The notes under the pieces were generated by a model, which ran no database searches, was not told where the DNA came from, and was given only the letters and a program-made list of their open reading frames with translations. DNA of 48,214 bases. It comes from Ignavibacteria bacterium. Lineage in GTDB: Bacteria > Bacteroidota > Ignavibacteria > Kapaibacteriales > UBA961. Made by a program: the position numbers and the translations under genes. Location: assembly GCA_016720145.1 (NCBI GenBank), contig JADJXV010000018.1, positions 1-48,214 on the forward strand, read 5' to 3'. Positions 26,434-35,041 of this stretch are shown in pieces. Each line of letters begins with the position of its first letter. Position 1 is the stretch's first letter.

Positions 26434-26609
26434 TTGATTGGATTTACCGGAATTGGTTTGTGGTTGTGCTTCTTGCATTATCACTTGTTTTTGTTGGGTT
26501 TCAACGGGAGTTAATCAGTACGGTATTTACTTGTTTAGTAGTTGGCTCAGCAGCAGTGATTTTTTTCAGGTGTAGCACAATACGCTTACACACGTTTGAA
26601 CTTTATTAG
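26430..26609 (+). CDS. Small two-helix membrane protein, 59 aa
   Basis: 59 codons from an ATG that overlaps the preceding TGA (ATGA), with stop TAG at 26607. Residues 1-20 (IDWIYRNWFVVVLLALSLVF) and about 30-46 (ISTVFTCLVVGSAAVIFF) are membrane helices. The end is FRCSTIRLHTFELY. The perfect 4-base overlap and the 14-base gap to the next gene, which has an AAGGAGAT site, support a real gene. A holin-like or virion membrane role is possible. Confidence 0.55.
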   Translation: MIDWIYRNWFVVVLLALSLVFVGFQRELISTVFTCLVVGSAAVIFFRCSTIRLHTFELY

Positions 26610-26623
26610 TCAAGGAGATACCG

Positions 26624-27238
26624 ATGCGTTATCAAGGATATTTCAGAGTATTTGCATACTGTTTGGGCTTGTTGTGTGTGGTCATTATATCGCACAATTC
26701 AGCTAACGCTCAAGCAAAACGCTACGAAATACAATGTTCAGAAAAACTGTGGAATGCTTCTTATGACAGTGTGCTTTCTCAAATTGGATTGGTGGAACTC
26801 ACAGGTAATAATGATGGAAAGCATGTAGTAAAGTACTTGAAAAGTGTTGGATTAAAGGGACGACTTCCTTATTGCTATGCCGGACAGTATTGGGCATTTT
26901 ACGTAGCCGCCGACAAACTTCAAGAAACTGTAACACTCCTTAAAACAGCTCTTGCTGCGGCGGCTTTTAATAATGCAGCTCGAGTTGGAACAAAGACTAA
27001 ACCAATTCCTCAACTCAAAGATTTGATTTTTTGGAAATTCTCGCAAAAAGTAAATGGTCATGCGGCTCGGATTGTAAAGATCAAAAAAGCCGGATGGATT
27101 GTAACAGCAGAGTTTAATACACCCTCCGGTATTGCCGGTGATCAACGAGAAGGTGGTGGAAATCACAAACGCAACCGTAATATAAAATATCCACTTAGCA
27201 GAATGAACCTGAGCGGGTTTATTGGAAGAAAATCGTAA
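26624..27238 (+). CDS. Secreted CHAP-like amidase/peptidase
   Basis: 204 aa with a signal peptide (FAYCLGLLCVVIISHNSANA). The cysteine-peptidase layout of CHAP/NlpC-P60 proteins can be traced: Cys84 in RLPYCYAGQYWAFYVA, His146 in KVNGHAARIVKIK and Asn165 in VTAEFNTPSG. Only the motif spacing supports this; overall similarity is low. A signal peptide on a viral-type wall enzyme suggests export to the periplasm during release. The last base is shared with the start of the fibre gene. Confidence 0.55.
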   Translation: MRYQGYFRVFAYCLGLLCVVIISHNSANAQAKRYEIQCSEKLWNASYDSVLSQIGLVELTGNNDGKHVVKYLKSVGLKGRLPYCYAGQYWAFYVAADKLQETVTLLKTALAAAAFNNAARVGTKTKPIPQLKDLIFWKFSQKVNGHAARIVKIKKAGWIVTAEFNTPSGIAGDQREGGGNHKRNRNIKYPLSRMNLSGFIGRKS

Positions 27239-30213
27239 TGGACGGATTTACTCCTACATATCCCGGATTTCCAATTACAGCCGCGATGGTGACATCCGGT
27301 GTGTTTGTTCCAGCACGGCTTGGAACAGGATCAGCAATCACGACAAAATTTTTACGTGGTGATGGAACTTGGCAAACTGTTGTGAGTGGTGTCGATGGAT
27401 TCACAGGGTCATTAAATACGTCCTCACCTAATGCTACAGTCAATGTCTCTCGTTTATTAGCTTCAGGCGGAACTTCCTCACAAGACATTACCATTCAACC
27501 GAAAGGCGACGGTGCTTTTCAACTCTCTCTTCCAGATGAGACTACTACAGGAGGCAATAAGCGCGGTCAAAATTCGATTGATTTGCAAATAACCCGTACA
27601 GCAGCTACGCAAGTTGCCTCCGGCAATTATTCCGCCATAGCTGGTGGTTCACAAAATACAGTATCAGGCGCATTTTCAGGAACGTTAGCAGGTAAAAGCA
27701 ATATAGTAAGTGGTAATTATTCATCTGCAATAGGATACGCACTTGAAGTACAAACAAACCATTCTTGTGCCTTTGGCACAGGCGGGAAAATCCTCGTAGG
27801 AGCAAACAACTCGTTTTTATTCGCAGGGGGACAAGTTGCTTTCTTGGAAAGTACAAATACCGCCCTTTTTGCAGACGTCGATGTTTGGATTGCAGCTACC
27901 AACGGACAACCAGCTCGCGCCCTTCGATTTTATGAGCCAAATTTATCCGCCGGGTCTTTTGCCGGTGGACATTACTCGTCATTTAAAGCAGGCGTACAGG
28001 CAGCAAATATCACCTACACCCTTCCAACTGCCGACGGATCGAGCGGTCAAGCGCTTGTCACCGATGCAAGTGGAGTGTTAAGTTGGGGAAATGTAGCTGC
28101 AGCGACTGGCACACTTGCCCAATTTGCCTCAACAACGTCCTTAGAATTAAAAGGGGTAATAGTAGATGAAACAGGTTCAGGCTCTTTGGTATTTGCCAAT
28201 ACACCTACGCTCGTTACTCCTGTTTTAGGTGTAGCAACAGCTACAAGTATTAACGGCGCGACCATAACAACGACTACAGGCACTCTCACACTCGTAAATG
28301 GTTCTACACTTGTGACAGCAGGAGCATTTTCAAATACGCTCACTACCACAGGAACAACCAATGTTACGCTCCCGACAACAGGAACACTCTCTACGCTTGC
28401 CGGAACGGAAATATTTACCAATAAGACACTTACTTCACCGACATTAACTACCCCCGCACTTGGTGTGGCAACAGCTACAAGTATTAATGGTGCGACAATA
28501 ACGACAACCACCGGCACAATGACACTCGTGAATGGTTCTACTCTCGTGACCGCCGGAGCATTTTCAAATACGCTCACGACAACTGGAACGACCAATGTTA
28601 CGCTCCCGACATCAGGAACACTCTCAACCCTTGCCGGAACGGAAACATTTACTAATAAGACACTCACTTCGCCGACTTTCACTACTCCCGCTTTGGGTGT
28701 GGCAACAGCCACAAGTATAAATGGCGCTACTATCACGACGACCACAGGCACACTCACACTCGTTAATGGTTCTACGCTTGTAACAGCAGGAGCTTTCTCA
28801 AATACACTCACGACAACAGGCACGACCAATGTTACCTTGCCGACCAACGGCATACTCGCAACACTCGCAGGAACAGAAATTTTGACGAGCAAAACGCTCA
28901 CTTCGCCGACGTTGACTACACCGGTTTTGGGTGTGGCGACTGCCACAAGTATTAATGGAGCTACGATAACCACGACAACCGGTACGTTGACTCTTGTGAA
29001 TGGATCCACTCTTGTAACAGCCGGTGCATTTTCTAATACGCTAACGACGACAGGCACGACCAACGTGACATTGCCGACCACAGGCACACTTGCCACGCTC
29101 GCAGGAACGGAAACATTGACGGGCAAAACGCTCACTTCGCCGACTATGACTACACCCACCCTTGGTACTCCCGCCTCGGGCGTGATGACAAATGTCACAG
29201 GTACAGCGGCTTCGCTTACCGCAGGGAAAGCAACGAATATTGCGGGTGGCACAGGTGGACGCATACCATATCAATCGGCGGCAGATACTACAGCATTACT
29301 CGCCAATGGTACAAACGGGCAATATTTGACATCATCAGGAGGAACATCTGCTCCAACATGGACTACTTCCGCAGGGCTGACAGGATTTACCGCATCCCTC
29401 AATACAAGCTCGCCGAATAATACCGACAATGCTTCGATGATACTCTCAAGTGGTGGCACGACAAATCAGGATGCTGTTGTTTCGCCTAAAGGTACTGGAG
29501 CATTTCAATTGCACCTAGCAGATAGTACAACAACGGGCGGTAATAAACGCGGTACTAATGCCCTTGATTTGCAAACATTAAGGTCTGCAAACACAGAAGT
29601 TGCAAGTGGTGTATCTTCAATAGTAGTCGGCTCATCAAATACAGCAAGCGAAACGTATTCAAGAGCTATTGGCTATGCAAATACGGCGAGTGGATATGGT
29701 TCCCAAGCAGTAGGTATATCCACAACAGCCATAGGCAGTTATTCGATAGCGGAGGGGTTTCAAAGTAAGGCAAATAATGATTTTCAAAGTTCGTTCGCGT
29801 GTGGGCAAATAAGTGCTTTGGGAGATGCGCAAATTTCCGTTTGCGTAGTTACTGCCCTTACAACAAATGCCACTCAAACCGAAATGTCCGCAGACAGCCA
29901 GTCTAATGCAGGGAGAGTGAGTGTACCTTCGGGTCGTGTATATGCTTTTGAAGTAAGAATATTAGGGAAGAGAACCGATACAGGAACAGATATATATCAT
30001 GGCGTAATCCAAGGCACAATAGGAAATTACGCAGGCACAACAGCACTGAATGGCTCTACTACTACCACTGTAATTACGAACTCATCGGGAACATGGTCTG
30101 CAGTCGTAACAGCAGATAACGGCAATGACCGTTTGGCTGTTAAGGTTACAGGGCAAGCAGCTGCAACTATACGCTGGGTCGCATCTGTAAGACTCATAGA
30201 AGTAGCAAGTTAA
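27238..30213 (+). CDS. Fibre/adhesin protein with four 78-residue repeats
   Basis: 991 aa. The N-terminus (TKFLRGDGTWQT) is the short motif common in phage tail fibres. A YadA-head-like stretch (SAIAGGSQNTVSGAFSGTLA) follows. Residues about 330-641 are four tandem 78-residue repeats (LGVATATSINGATITTTTG, TLVTAGAFSNTLTTTGTTNV, LAGTETFTNKTLTSPT). Then come RGDG-type linker sequences, a second YadA-like head (IVVGSSNTASETYSRAIGYA) and a compact beta C-terminal domain (GRVYAFEVRILGKRTDTGTD), probably the receptor-binding tip. It should form a trimeric surface fibre. A 405-aa reading on the opposite strand is a by-product of the repeats. Confidence 0.85.
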   Translation: MDGFTPTYPGFPITAAMVTSGVFVPARLGTGSAITTKFLRGDGTWQTVVSGVDGFTGSLNTSSPNATVNVSRLLASGGTSSQDITIQPKGDGAFQLSLPDETTTGGNKRGQNSIDLQITRTAATQVASGNYSAIAGGSQNTVSGAFSGTLAGKSNIVSGNYSSAIGYALEVQTNHSCAFGTGGKILVGANNSFLFAGGQVAFLESTNTALFADVDVWIAATNGQPARALRFYEPNLSAGSFAGGHYSSFKAGVQAANITYTLPTADGSSGQALVTDASGVLSWGNVAAATGTLAQFASTTSLELKGVIVDETGSGSLVFANTPTLVTPVLGVATATSINGATITTTTGTLTLVNGSTLVTAGAFSNTLTTTGTTNVTLPTTGTLSTLAGTEIFTNKTLTSPTLTTPALGVATATSINGATITTTTGTMTLVNGSTLVTAGAFSNTLTTTGTTNVTLPTSGTLSTLAGTETFTNKTLTSPTFTTPALGVATATSINGATITTTTGTLTLVNGSTLVTAGAFSNTLTTTGTTNVTLPTNGILATLAGTEILTSKTLTSPTLTTPVLGVATATSINGATITTTTGTLTLVNGSTLVTAGAFSNTLTTTGTTNVTLPTTGTLATLAGTETLTGKTLTSPTMTTPTLGTPASGVMTNVTGTAASLTAGKATNIAGGTGGRIPYQSAADTTALLANGTNGQYLTSSGGTSAPTWTTSAGLTGFTASLNTSSPNNTDNASMILSSGGTTNQDAVVSPKGTGAFQLHLADSTTTGGNKRGTNALDLQTLRSANTEVASGVSSIVVGSSNTASETYSRAIGYANTASGYGSQAVGISTTAIGSYSIAEGFQSKANNDFQSSFACGQISALGDAQISVCVVTALTTNATQTEMSADSQSNAGRVSVPSGRVYAFEVRILGKRTDTGTDIYHGVIQGTIGNYAGTTALNGSTTTTVITNSSGTWSAVVTADNGNDRLAVKVTGQAAATIRWVASVRLIEVAS
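28225..29160 (+). repeat. Four 234-bp in-frame tandem repeats in the fibre gene
   Basis: Copies start at 28225, 28459, 28693 and 28927, each exactly 234 bp (78 codons). A fifth begins at 29161 but diverges after a few codons. Amino acids are nearly identical, but many codons differ at third positions between copies, so the protein unit is conserved while the DNA has drifted. Confidence 0.95.
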
Positions 30214-30235
30214 TTATAACTATATAAAAAAAAAC

Positions 30236-30496
30236 ATGGACAACACCCTGCAAGTACAGGAAATTACAGTAATTCCCGCAAAGAAAGCAACACGTATTTC
30301 CAAGCCGTTTTTTTTTCTCGACGAGGAAAATGGAGCGTATCGCGCAACCGTAAAAGCTTATAGTTCTGAGGGTGAATTGGTGCAAAATTTAGAAGTGCGC
30401 TTCACGCAAGAAGAATACGATGCATGGGGTACGGATAATGAGTATATCTATTCCCTACTCATAGCAAAGCTTGCAATGATTCAAATTAAAGATTAA
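30236..30496 (+). CDS. Small acidic protein downstream of fibre, 86 aa
   Basis: 86 aa, mixed strands and helices (FFFLDEENGAYRATVKAYSS, EVRFTQEEYDAWGTDNEYIY). It resembles the small fibre-assembly or fibre-adjacent proteins of phages, which often end in an acidic helix, but I cannot assign a family. It is 22 bases after the fibre stop. An A-rich leader, not a clear Shine-Dalgarno sequence, precedes it. Confidence 0.5.
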   Translation: MDNTLQVQEITVIPAKKATRISKPFFFLDEENGAYRATVKAYSSEGELVQNLEVRFTQEEYDAWGTDNEYIYSLLIAKLAMIQIKD

Positions 30497-30518
30497 CAAA
30501 CTATTTGAAGTATAGCCG

Positions 30519-30722
30519 ATGGATAACAATCCTCAAAGTTCACCAACATCAGCGATTGCGTTATTAGCAATGTGGCTTTTGACAGCAGCATCAAATTTTC
30601 TAGCATTCACAAAAACGATTACACTCGATGATGTACAGAAGATAGCTGCAACCACAGCAAGTATAGTCGTGATAGTAATTACAATTCTGACATTTTTACG
30701 CAGTCAAAAAAAGAAAAGATAA
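30519..30722 (+). CDS. Holin-like two-helix membrane protein
   Basis: 67 aa. Two membrane helices (SAIALLAMWLLTAASNFLA and AATTASIVVIVITILTFL) are separated by a short polar turn, and the protein ends in a basic tail (RSQKKKR). This is the usual design of a class II holin, the pore that releases wall enzymes at lysis. The wall enzyme at 31393 and spanin-like protein at 32051 nearby support a lysis cassette. The identity is inferred from topology. Confidence 0.6.
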   Translation: MDNNPQSSPTSAIALLAMWLLTAASNFLAFTKTITLDDVQKIAATTASIVVIVITILTFLRSQKKKR

Positions 30723-30757
30723 CAGTTTTTTAATTAAATAATGAGGAGTGGATTATT

Positions 30758-31033
30758 ATGGCAAGAGATAAGAAATTTAAAGGGTTAGTAGGGTTAAAGC
30801 AAAAGATTAACGACAAGATTGCTGAATTCAAACAAGAGAAAGTAAATCCTAACTACGATACTGAAAAGGTAAACGAGGCATACGCCCTCATACAAGCACT
30901 TGAAAATGAAAAGATTGCTCGCCAAACACAATGTTGGAAAGAAATCTCGGCAATTGCCACAAAATATGGGTTTCAAATTTCGGCTTCTCATCAACCGGTA
31001 AATATTTCGATTGAATTACTTCCATTGCAATAG
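30758..31033 (+). CDS. Small Lys-rich helical protein, 91 aa
   Basis: 91 aa, highly charged, helical (KGLVGLKQKINDKIAEFKQE, YALIQALENEKIARQTQCWK) with a short beta end (PVNISIELLPL). A GAGGAG site stands before the ATG. No family recognised. It is located between the holin-like gene and two small genes of the lysis region. Confidence 0.5.
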   Translation: MARDKKFKGLVGLKQKINDKIAEFKQEKVNPNYDTEKVNEAYALIQALENEKIARQTQCWKEISAIATKYGFQISASHQPVNISIELLPLQ

Positions 31034-31041
31034 GAGCTCCA

Positions 31042-31386
31042 ATGTCAGAATCCACACTCAGCTTTGAGAAAATGCAAGAACACCGGCAGCTTCACTTAGA
31101 AAGAAGATTGTCCGACGAGAATGAAGCTATCGAACGCATAGAAGCTCTCGGAAAACTCTATAAATGTGAGCTCATGCCACAGACCAACGATGAAGGTCAG
31201 TTCACAGGCATCATAGCGGCTACGCGCGAACCGGACAATGATCTTACACGTAAAAATCTCGAACTTTTTACAAAGTATCTTATTGAAACAAAAGAACATT
31301 ACATGATAGAGTTTTTTCCAGTTTATCATGAAAACAGTGATGGGAAATTAGTATTAAGCCAAATACTTCCAATGGTAACATGGTAA
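31042..31386 (+). CDS. Small protein of lysis region, 114 aa
   Basis: 114 aa. A helical N-terminus (MQEHRQLHLERRLSDENEAI) leads into a mixed domain (GKLYKCELMPQTNDEGQFTG, IEFFPVYHENSDGKLVLSQI). No signal peptide or membrane helix. An AGGAG sequence lies upstream. No family recognised. Confidence 0.5.
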   Translation: MSESTLSFEKMQEHRQLHLERRLSDENEAIERIEALGKLYKCELMPQTNDEGQFTGIIAATREPDNDLTRKNLELFTKYLIETKEHYMIEFFPVYHENSDGKLVLSQILPMVTW

Positions 31387-31392
31387 AATTCA

Positions 31393-32070
31393 ATGAGTAT
31401 TACTACCACCGAATACGGACGTGAGATTATTATGACTGCTCTTGGCTATGCCAAGGGATGGAAAGAACAACATTGCGTAGAGGATAACAAAGATTGTTTT
31501 CAGTATCTCTTTGATAATGACTATTCAAAGGTAATTGGCAATCCTTGGTGTGCGTTTTTTGGCACACGTACTATTAATGATGCCGCCGATCGGTTAGGAT
31601 TACAATGTCCACTTCCCTTTCAAGGATCTTCAAAGGCCGTAGTCGATAAAGCAAAACAAGTAGGAATTCGAGTTGACCGGAATCCATCCATCGGTAGCTT
31701 GTTTTGGTATCCAACTAGTACAGGAGGTCATTTAGGAGTGATCGTTTGGATGGATAATTCTGGATTATTTACCGTAGAAGGTAATACTGGTGACAATCTA
31801 AAATGCTTGGGTTGCCCGAGAAACGCAATCGCAATTTTGGGTTCAAATGCTTCTCGCAGTTATCAATCCATGATCAATAAAAATGCGGTATTCGTTCATA
31901 TTGAAGAACTTGGCAATACTTCAAAGATTGTTATTAACGACATTTTCACGATGCCGGTATCCACCGGACAACAAAAAGAGCGTGTTCTGAATGCCGGTAT
32001 GAGCGGAGCGCAAATACTACTCATGCTATCACTTCTTGGTGGAGGAATTTATGCAGCTACTAAATCTTAA
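31393..32070 (+). CDS. CHAP-domain cell-wall hydrolase with membrane tail
   Basis: 225 aa. The CHAP/amidase triad is clear: Cys53 in GNPWCAFFGTRTINDAA, His113 in GGHLGVIVWMD, and Glu129/Asn131 in TVEGNTGDN. This is the pattern of phage endolysins and T4-type peptidases acting on peptidoglycan peptides or amide bonds. The last 24 residues are a membrane helix (GAQILLMLSLLGGGIYAAT), unusual for a free endolysin. It overlaps the next gene by 20 bases. With the holin-like gene it probably forms the lysis set. Confidence 0.8.
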   Translation: MSITTTEYGREIIMTALGYAKGWKEQHCVEDNKDCFQYLFDNDYSKVIGNPWCAFFGTRTINDAADRLGLQCPLPFQGSSKAVVDKAKQVGIRVDRNPSIGSLFWYPTSTGGHLGVIVWMDNSGLFTVEGNTGDNLKCLGCPRNAIAILGSNASRSYQSMINKNAVFVHIEELGNTSKIVINDIFTMPVSTGQQKERVLNAGMSGAQILLMLSLLGGGIYAATKS

Positions 32071-32572
32071 AAGCTTCGCTTTTCTTTGTTTTGTAATTAT
32101 TGTTCTCACGTGCGGGCTGTTCTCACGATGTGGGAAAAATCAACAAACTCAATTAGTTACAGAAACAATTCGGTGGAAAGACCTCCCTCCAGCTCCGGCT
32201 CTTTTTGTTCATGATTCAATCAAGGTAAAAGTCAAAACATATATACCTAATACGGTTCGCGATACTGCTGAAATACAAAGGTTGATGGTTGAACGCGATT
32301 CATTAACCCGAGAACTTGACTCGCAATACGTGAGAATCACGTTTTCAACGGATACCATCCACACTTCGACTCACGATACTTTTCGAGTCGAATGCGACGA
32401 ACTCAAGCATCATATAAATTATTCAATTAACTATGCTCCACGGCAAGAGAAGACCATTATTCGAACAGAAACATTCCTCGAAGAGCTCACCTTCTGGGAT
32501 AAATTTCGATATAGTCTATTGGGTGCTGCAGTCGTGGAAACATTACATCTCCTTATCGGAATTGGAAAATAA
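32051..32572 (+). CDS. Spanin-like membrane-anchored protein
   Basis: 173 aa from ATG 32051, chosen because GGAGGAATT stands 5 bases before it. Residues 7-24 form one N-terminal membrane helix (FAFLCFVIIVLTCGLFS). The rest should be outside the cytoplasm and contains a helical region (EIQRLMVERDSLTRELDSQY) and a second hydrophobic stretch near the end (LLGAAVVETLHLLIGIG). Its position after the wall hydrolase and its topology recall i-spanins (Rz). It overlaps the hydrolase gene. No sequence family is recognised. Confidence 0.45.
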   Translation: MQLLNLKSFAFLCFVIIVLTCGLFSRCGKNQQTQLVTETIRWKDLPPAPALFVHDSIKVKVKTYIPNTVRDTAEIQRLMVERDSLTRELDSQYVRITFSTDTIHTSTHDTFRVECDELKHHINYSINYAPRQEKTIIRTETFLEELTFWDKFRYSLLGAAVVETLHLLIGIGK

Positions 32573-32574
32573 TC

Positions 32575-32850
32575 ATGAATATCACTCACATTACGATTCC
32601 TAAAATTGGTTTGGTCGATTATGCCAAAGGTGCAATGAAGTACTTGGAAGCTCAGCATCTTTCGGTTACAGCTAATAGTCAGGCGCGACTTAATACTTGC
32701 TTGAAATGTGATTATTATTCCGAGAACACACGCTCTGCCGATACCGGTAAAGAGGTGTGCCGGTTGTGTCGTTGTAAAGTCCGTGAAAAATCGAAATATG
32801 CTGATGTTGATAAAACCGAAAAATGTCCAATGAATTTTTGGACTGTCTAA
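32575..32850 (+). CDS. Small zinc-ribbon-like protein
   Basis: 91 aa. The second half has CLKCDYYSE, then CRLCRCKVREKSKYADV, then EKCPMNFW. This C..C-Cxx(C)-C and final CP.xxW pattern occurs in small putative zinc-ribbon proteins of phages, where the function is generally unknown. The start lies 3 bases after the previous stop. Confidence 0.65.
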   Translation: MNITHITIPKIGLVDYAKGAMKYLEAQHLSVTANSQARLNTCLKCDYYSENTRSADTGKEVCRLCRCKVREKSKYADVDKTEKCPMNFWTV

Positions 32851-32898
32851 CAAATTCTCTCTCTACTAATTTTATTATTCATATTTATAGGTGTTATC

Positions 32899-33138
32899 AT
32901 GGGAAACAAACTTCCTAAAACTCCCGAAGCCGCAAGAAATCGAGAAAAAGCACTCCGCGATCAAGCAGATAAAATGGGCAAACGCGCAACAATGCTCGCA
33001 GCAAAGAAAAAAGAAAAAGCCAAAAACTGTGTAAGCCCGAAAACCTTAAAAGCCGCCGAGACCAGACTGTCCAAAGCACAAAAGAACATGGACAAAGTCA
33101 AAAGCAAGAAATGCGGGAGATCATTCTCAGCCAGCTAA
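32899..33138 (+). CDS. Small very basic protein, last of late block
   Basis: 79 aa, with about a third Lys/Arg (KEKAKNCVSPKTLKAAETRL, NMDKVKSKKCGRSFSAS). Likely nucleic-acid binding, for example a genome-condensing virion protein. It has two Cys. A strong terminator follows 33 bases later, so it closes the late transcription unit. Confidence 0.55.
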   Translation: MGNKLPKTPEAARNREKALRDQADKMGKRATMLAAKKKEKAKNCVSPKTLKAAETRLSKAQKNMDKVKSKKCGRSFSAS

Positions 33139-33170
33139 GCTTTCCAAAAATATCTCGACCATAAAAGCCC

Positions 33171-33195
33171 AGCCCAACAGGGTTGGGCTTTTTTT
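33171..33195 (+). terminator. Rho-independent terminator closing the late block
   Basis: An 8-bp perfect stem (AGCCCAAC/GTTGGGCT) with a 3-base loop is followed directly by seven T. It separates the structural and lysis genes from the DNA-handling genes. Confidence 0.9.
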
Positions 33196-33215
33196 CTACT
33201 ACTTCGATCAACAAC

Positions 33216-35030
33216 ATGGAAACAAGATTTAACAACGGCTATACACGCTTGACAAGTGAAGGAGTTACGTTTGCAATTGGAGATTATGTTTCCGCAGGCA
33301 GAACGAAAGGTACTATCATTGGTATTGATGGAATTGAAGGAGAGTTTTTGCTTGAATCCGGTAGAATAATCAGCCATGAGAATTGTAAACAAGCAATCAA
33401 TCCTGACCGAGTAGAACCACCAAAACCGGTGATAATCGACGTGAAGCCTGTTACCAAAAAAGTAGCAAAAGTTTCTACTGCAAATGCTCGCGTGGTTGAA
33501 ATTGATCCATACGCAAATGAACGAGCAAACGCAATAATCACCAGGTTAAAAAATGATCTTGACGAATGCAATGCTGCAAGAAAACTACCCCATGTCGTTA
33601 CCAATGCACCGACTACCATTCAAGCGTCTCTGCCAGAAGTACGCACAGCTTCCATTATGCAGAACATTCAAATAGCGACGACTGCGCTTGTCGATGCTGT
33701 GCAGTCAGAGAATAGAATAGAAGCAAAAGCAGCCGAGAAAGTGATACAACAAAGTGTCGATGAATTGAAAGCAGTTGCAGCGCAATCCACTATCAGTGCA
33801 ACAACCGGTTGCCGTGTACAGATTTCTAAAGTATCAGGGCGAGATACAATTCGCGTGTATTTTGTCGATAAGCCGGACAAAGCAACTACCTCCGAAATTG
33901 GAAAACAAGGATTTAGAGCGTATTCCGAAATTGTCAACGGACGTAAGGAATGGTATTGGGGTGCGTTTGCTAATGACAAACGGTTGCAGTTCGCAAAGGA
34001 CTTTTGCAAAGATGATTCAACAACGATTATTGATGATAAAAAGGAATATGCACCTTACTCACCGATCGTTAAACGAAGCGAATCCGAAATTTTGAATAAA
34101 AATGAAGATCGACTTATAGGAATGTACCACAAGTATGGTGTTCAAAGTGTCAAGTATGGCATTACACCACGTTTTCCATCGTATGAATTATTTGCAGCCG
34201 GATTGCTCCATGAATACGAAAGTGAAGCACCCAAAAAGCTCTATCCTGATTTTGTCGAATGGGCCAGAGAATGGGTCGATGAATATCCTGAATGGATTGA
34301 TAAGAATCAAGATGAAACTTCAAGCGCGGAAACGGAGATACCTCCAGTACCCATCGACATTCCAAAGTCACTACCTGAACAGAAAAAAACAGAAATTCCC
34401 CCACGAACTATTAGCACCATGCAGAAACAAAAAATACTTGTTCATCCACAATCGAACAAAATAGTCCTGAGTCCGGTTTTGAAAGAAATGATGCCTCTCC
34501 ATCAGCAAGCGTATTTACGTGAGCTCGATCGTGAAGGAGTTCAAGAATTACAGCCGGTTATTAATAACATTGAGTCACAAATTGCAGACATTACTCACCG
34601 TCAGGATGGCGAACAATCCATCGTCAAAGCGCACTATTTCTATGGAGGTAATGATTGGTATGCCACTGAATATGAAGGAGATGGGATTCTGTATGGTTAC
34701 GCCATTCTCAACAATGACTACGAATATTCTGAATGGGGAAGATTCAGCATTAATGAATTCAACAGTGTCGGTCGGGTGGAAATGGATTTCTACTGGACTC
34801 CACAAGCAATTGATGCAGTACTCTATAAAAAATCTCCTGACGATTACCCAAAGCCGGAGTCTATGAATAATGATAGTTCACAACCAACAGAGAAGCTACC
34901 CGAACTTGGACTACAACCAGCAGCTCAAAGCGAGAGGGACAAACAAAGTTCGGCGGTTCTCAATTCTATTAAAGAAGCATTCGAGAAAATTGCGGCAACT
35001 GCCACTGCTCGAGCAGCGGCAAATTCATAA
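33216..35030 (+). CDS. DUF2958-like multidomain protein of the element
   Basis: 604 aa from ATG 33216; an upstream TTG would lie inside the terminator. The N-terminus is a small beta domain (FAIGDYVSAGRTKGTIIGID). The centre is helical, with YHKYGVQSVKYGITPRFPS and a Trp-rich WAREWVDEYPEWIDK. Residues about 468-530 match the DUF2958 pattern: a YFYGGNDWYATEYEGDG strand pair, then YGYAILN and EWGRFSINEF. DUF2958 occurs in plasmids and phages within large polyvalent proteins that enter the host with DNA. It starts a second transcription unit with the giant gene 12 bases downstream. Confidence 0.6.
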   Translation: METRFNNGYTRLTSEGVTFAIGDYVSAGRTKGTIIGIDGIEGEFLLESGRIISHENCKQAINPDRVEPPKPVIIDVKPVTKKVAKVSTANARVVEIDPYANERANAIITRLKNDLDECNAARKLPHVVTNAPTTIQASLPEVRTASIMQNIQIATTALVDAVQSENRIEAKAAEKVIQQSVDELKAVAAQSTISATTGCRVQISKVSGRDTIRVYFVDKPDKATTSEIGKQGFRAYSEIVNGRKEWYWGAFANDKRLQFAKDFCKDDSTTIIDDKKEYAPYSPIVKRSESEILNKNEDRLIGMYHKYGVQSVKYGITPRFPSYELFAAGLLHEYESEAPKKLYPDFVEWAREWVDEYPEWIDKNQDETSSAETEIPPVPIDIPKSLPEQKKTEIPPRTISTMQKQKILVHPQSNKIVLSPVLKEMMPLHQQAYLRELDREGVQELQPVINNIESQIADITHRQDGEQSIVKAHYFYGGNDWYATEYEGDGILYGYAILNNDYEYSEWGRFSINEFNSVGRVEMDFYWTPQAIDAVLYKKSPDDYPKPESMNNDSSQPTEKLPELGLQPAAQSERDKQSSAVLNSIKEAFEKIAATATARAAANS

Positions 35031-35041
35031 AGGAAAACATC

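Noticed and set aside
28225..29160. Regularly spaced repeats that could suggest a CRISPR-like array
   Set aside because: Period is 234 bp, in frame within a fibre gene, with no spacers and no cas genes.
28047..29264. A 405-codon open frame on the minus strand opposite the fibre repeats
   Set aside because: It follows the 234-bp repeat exactly, has a low-complexity Val/Pro/Ala product and no ribosome-binding site; it stays open only because of the Thr-rich codons on the other strand.
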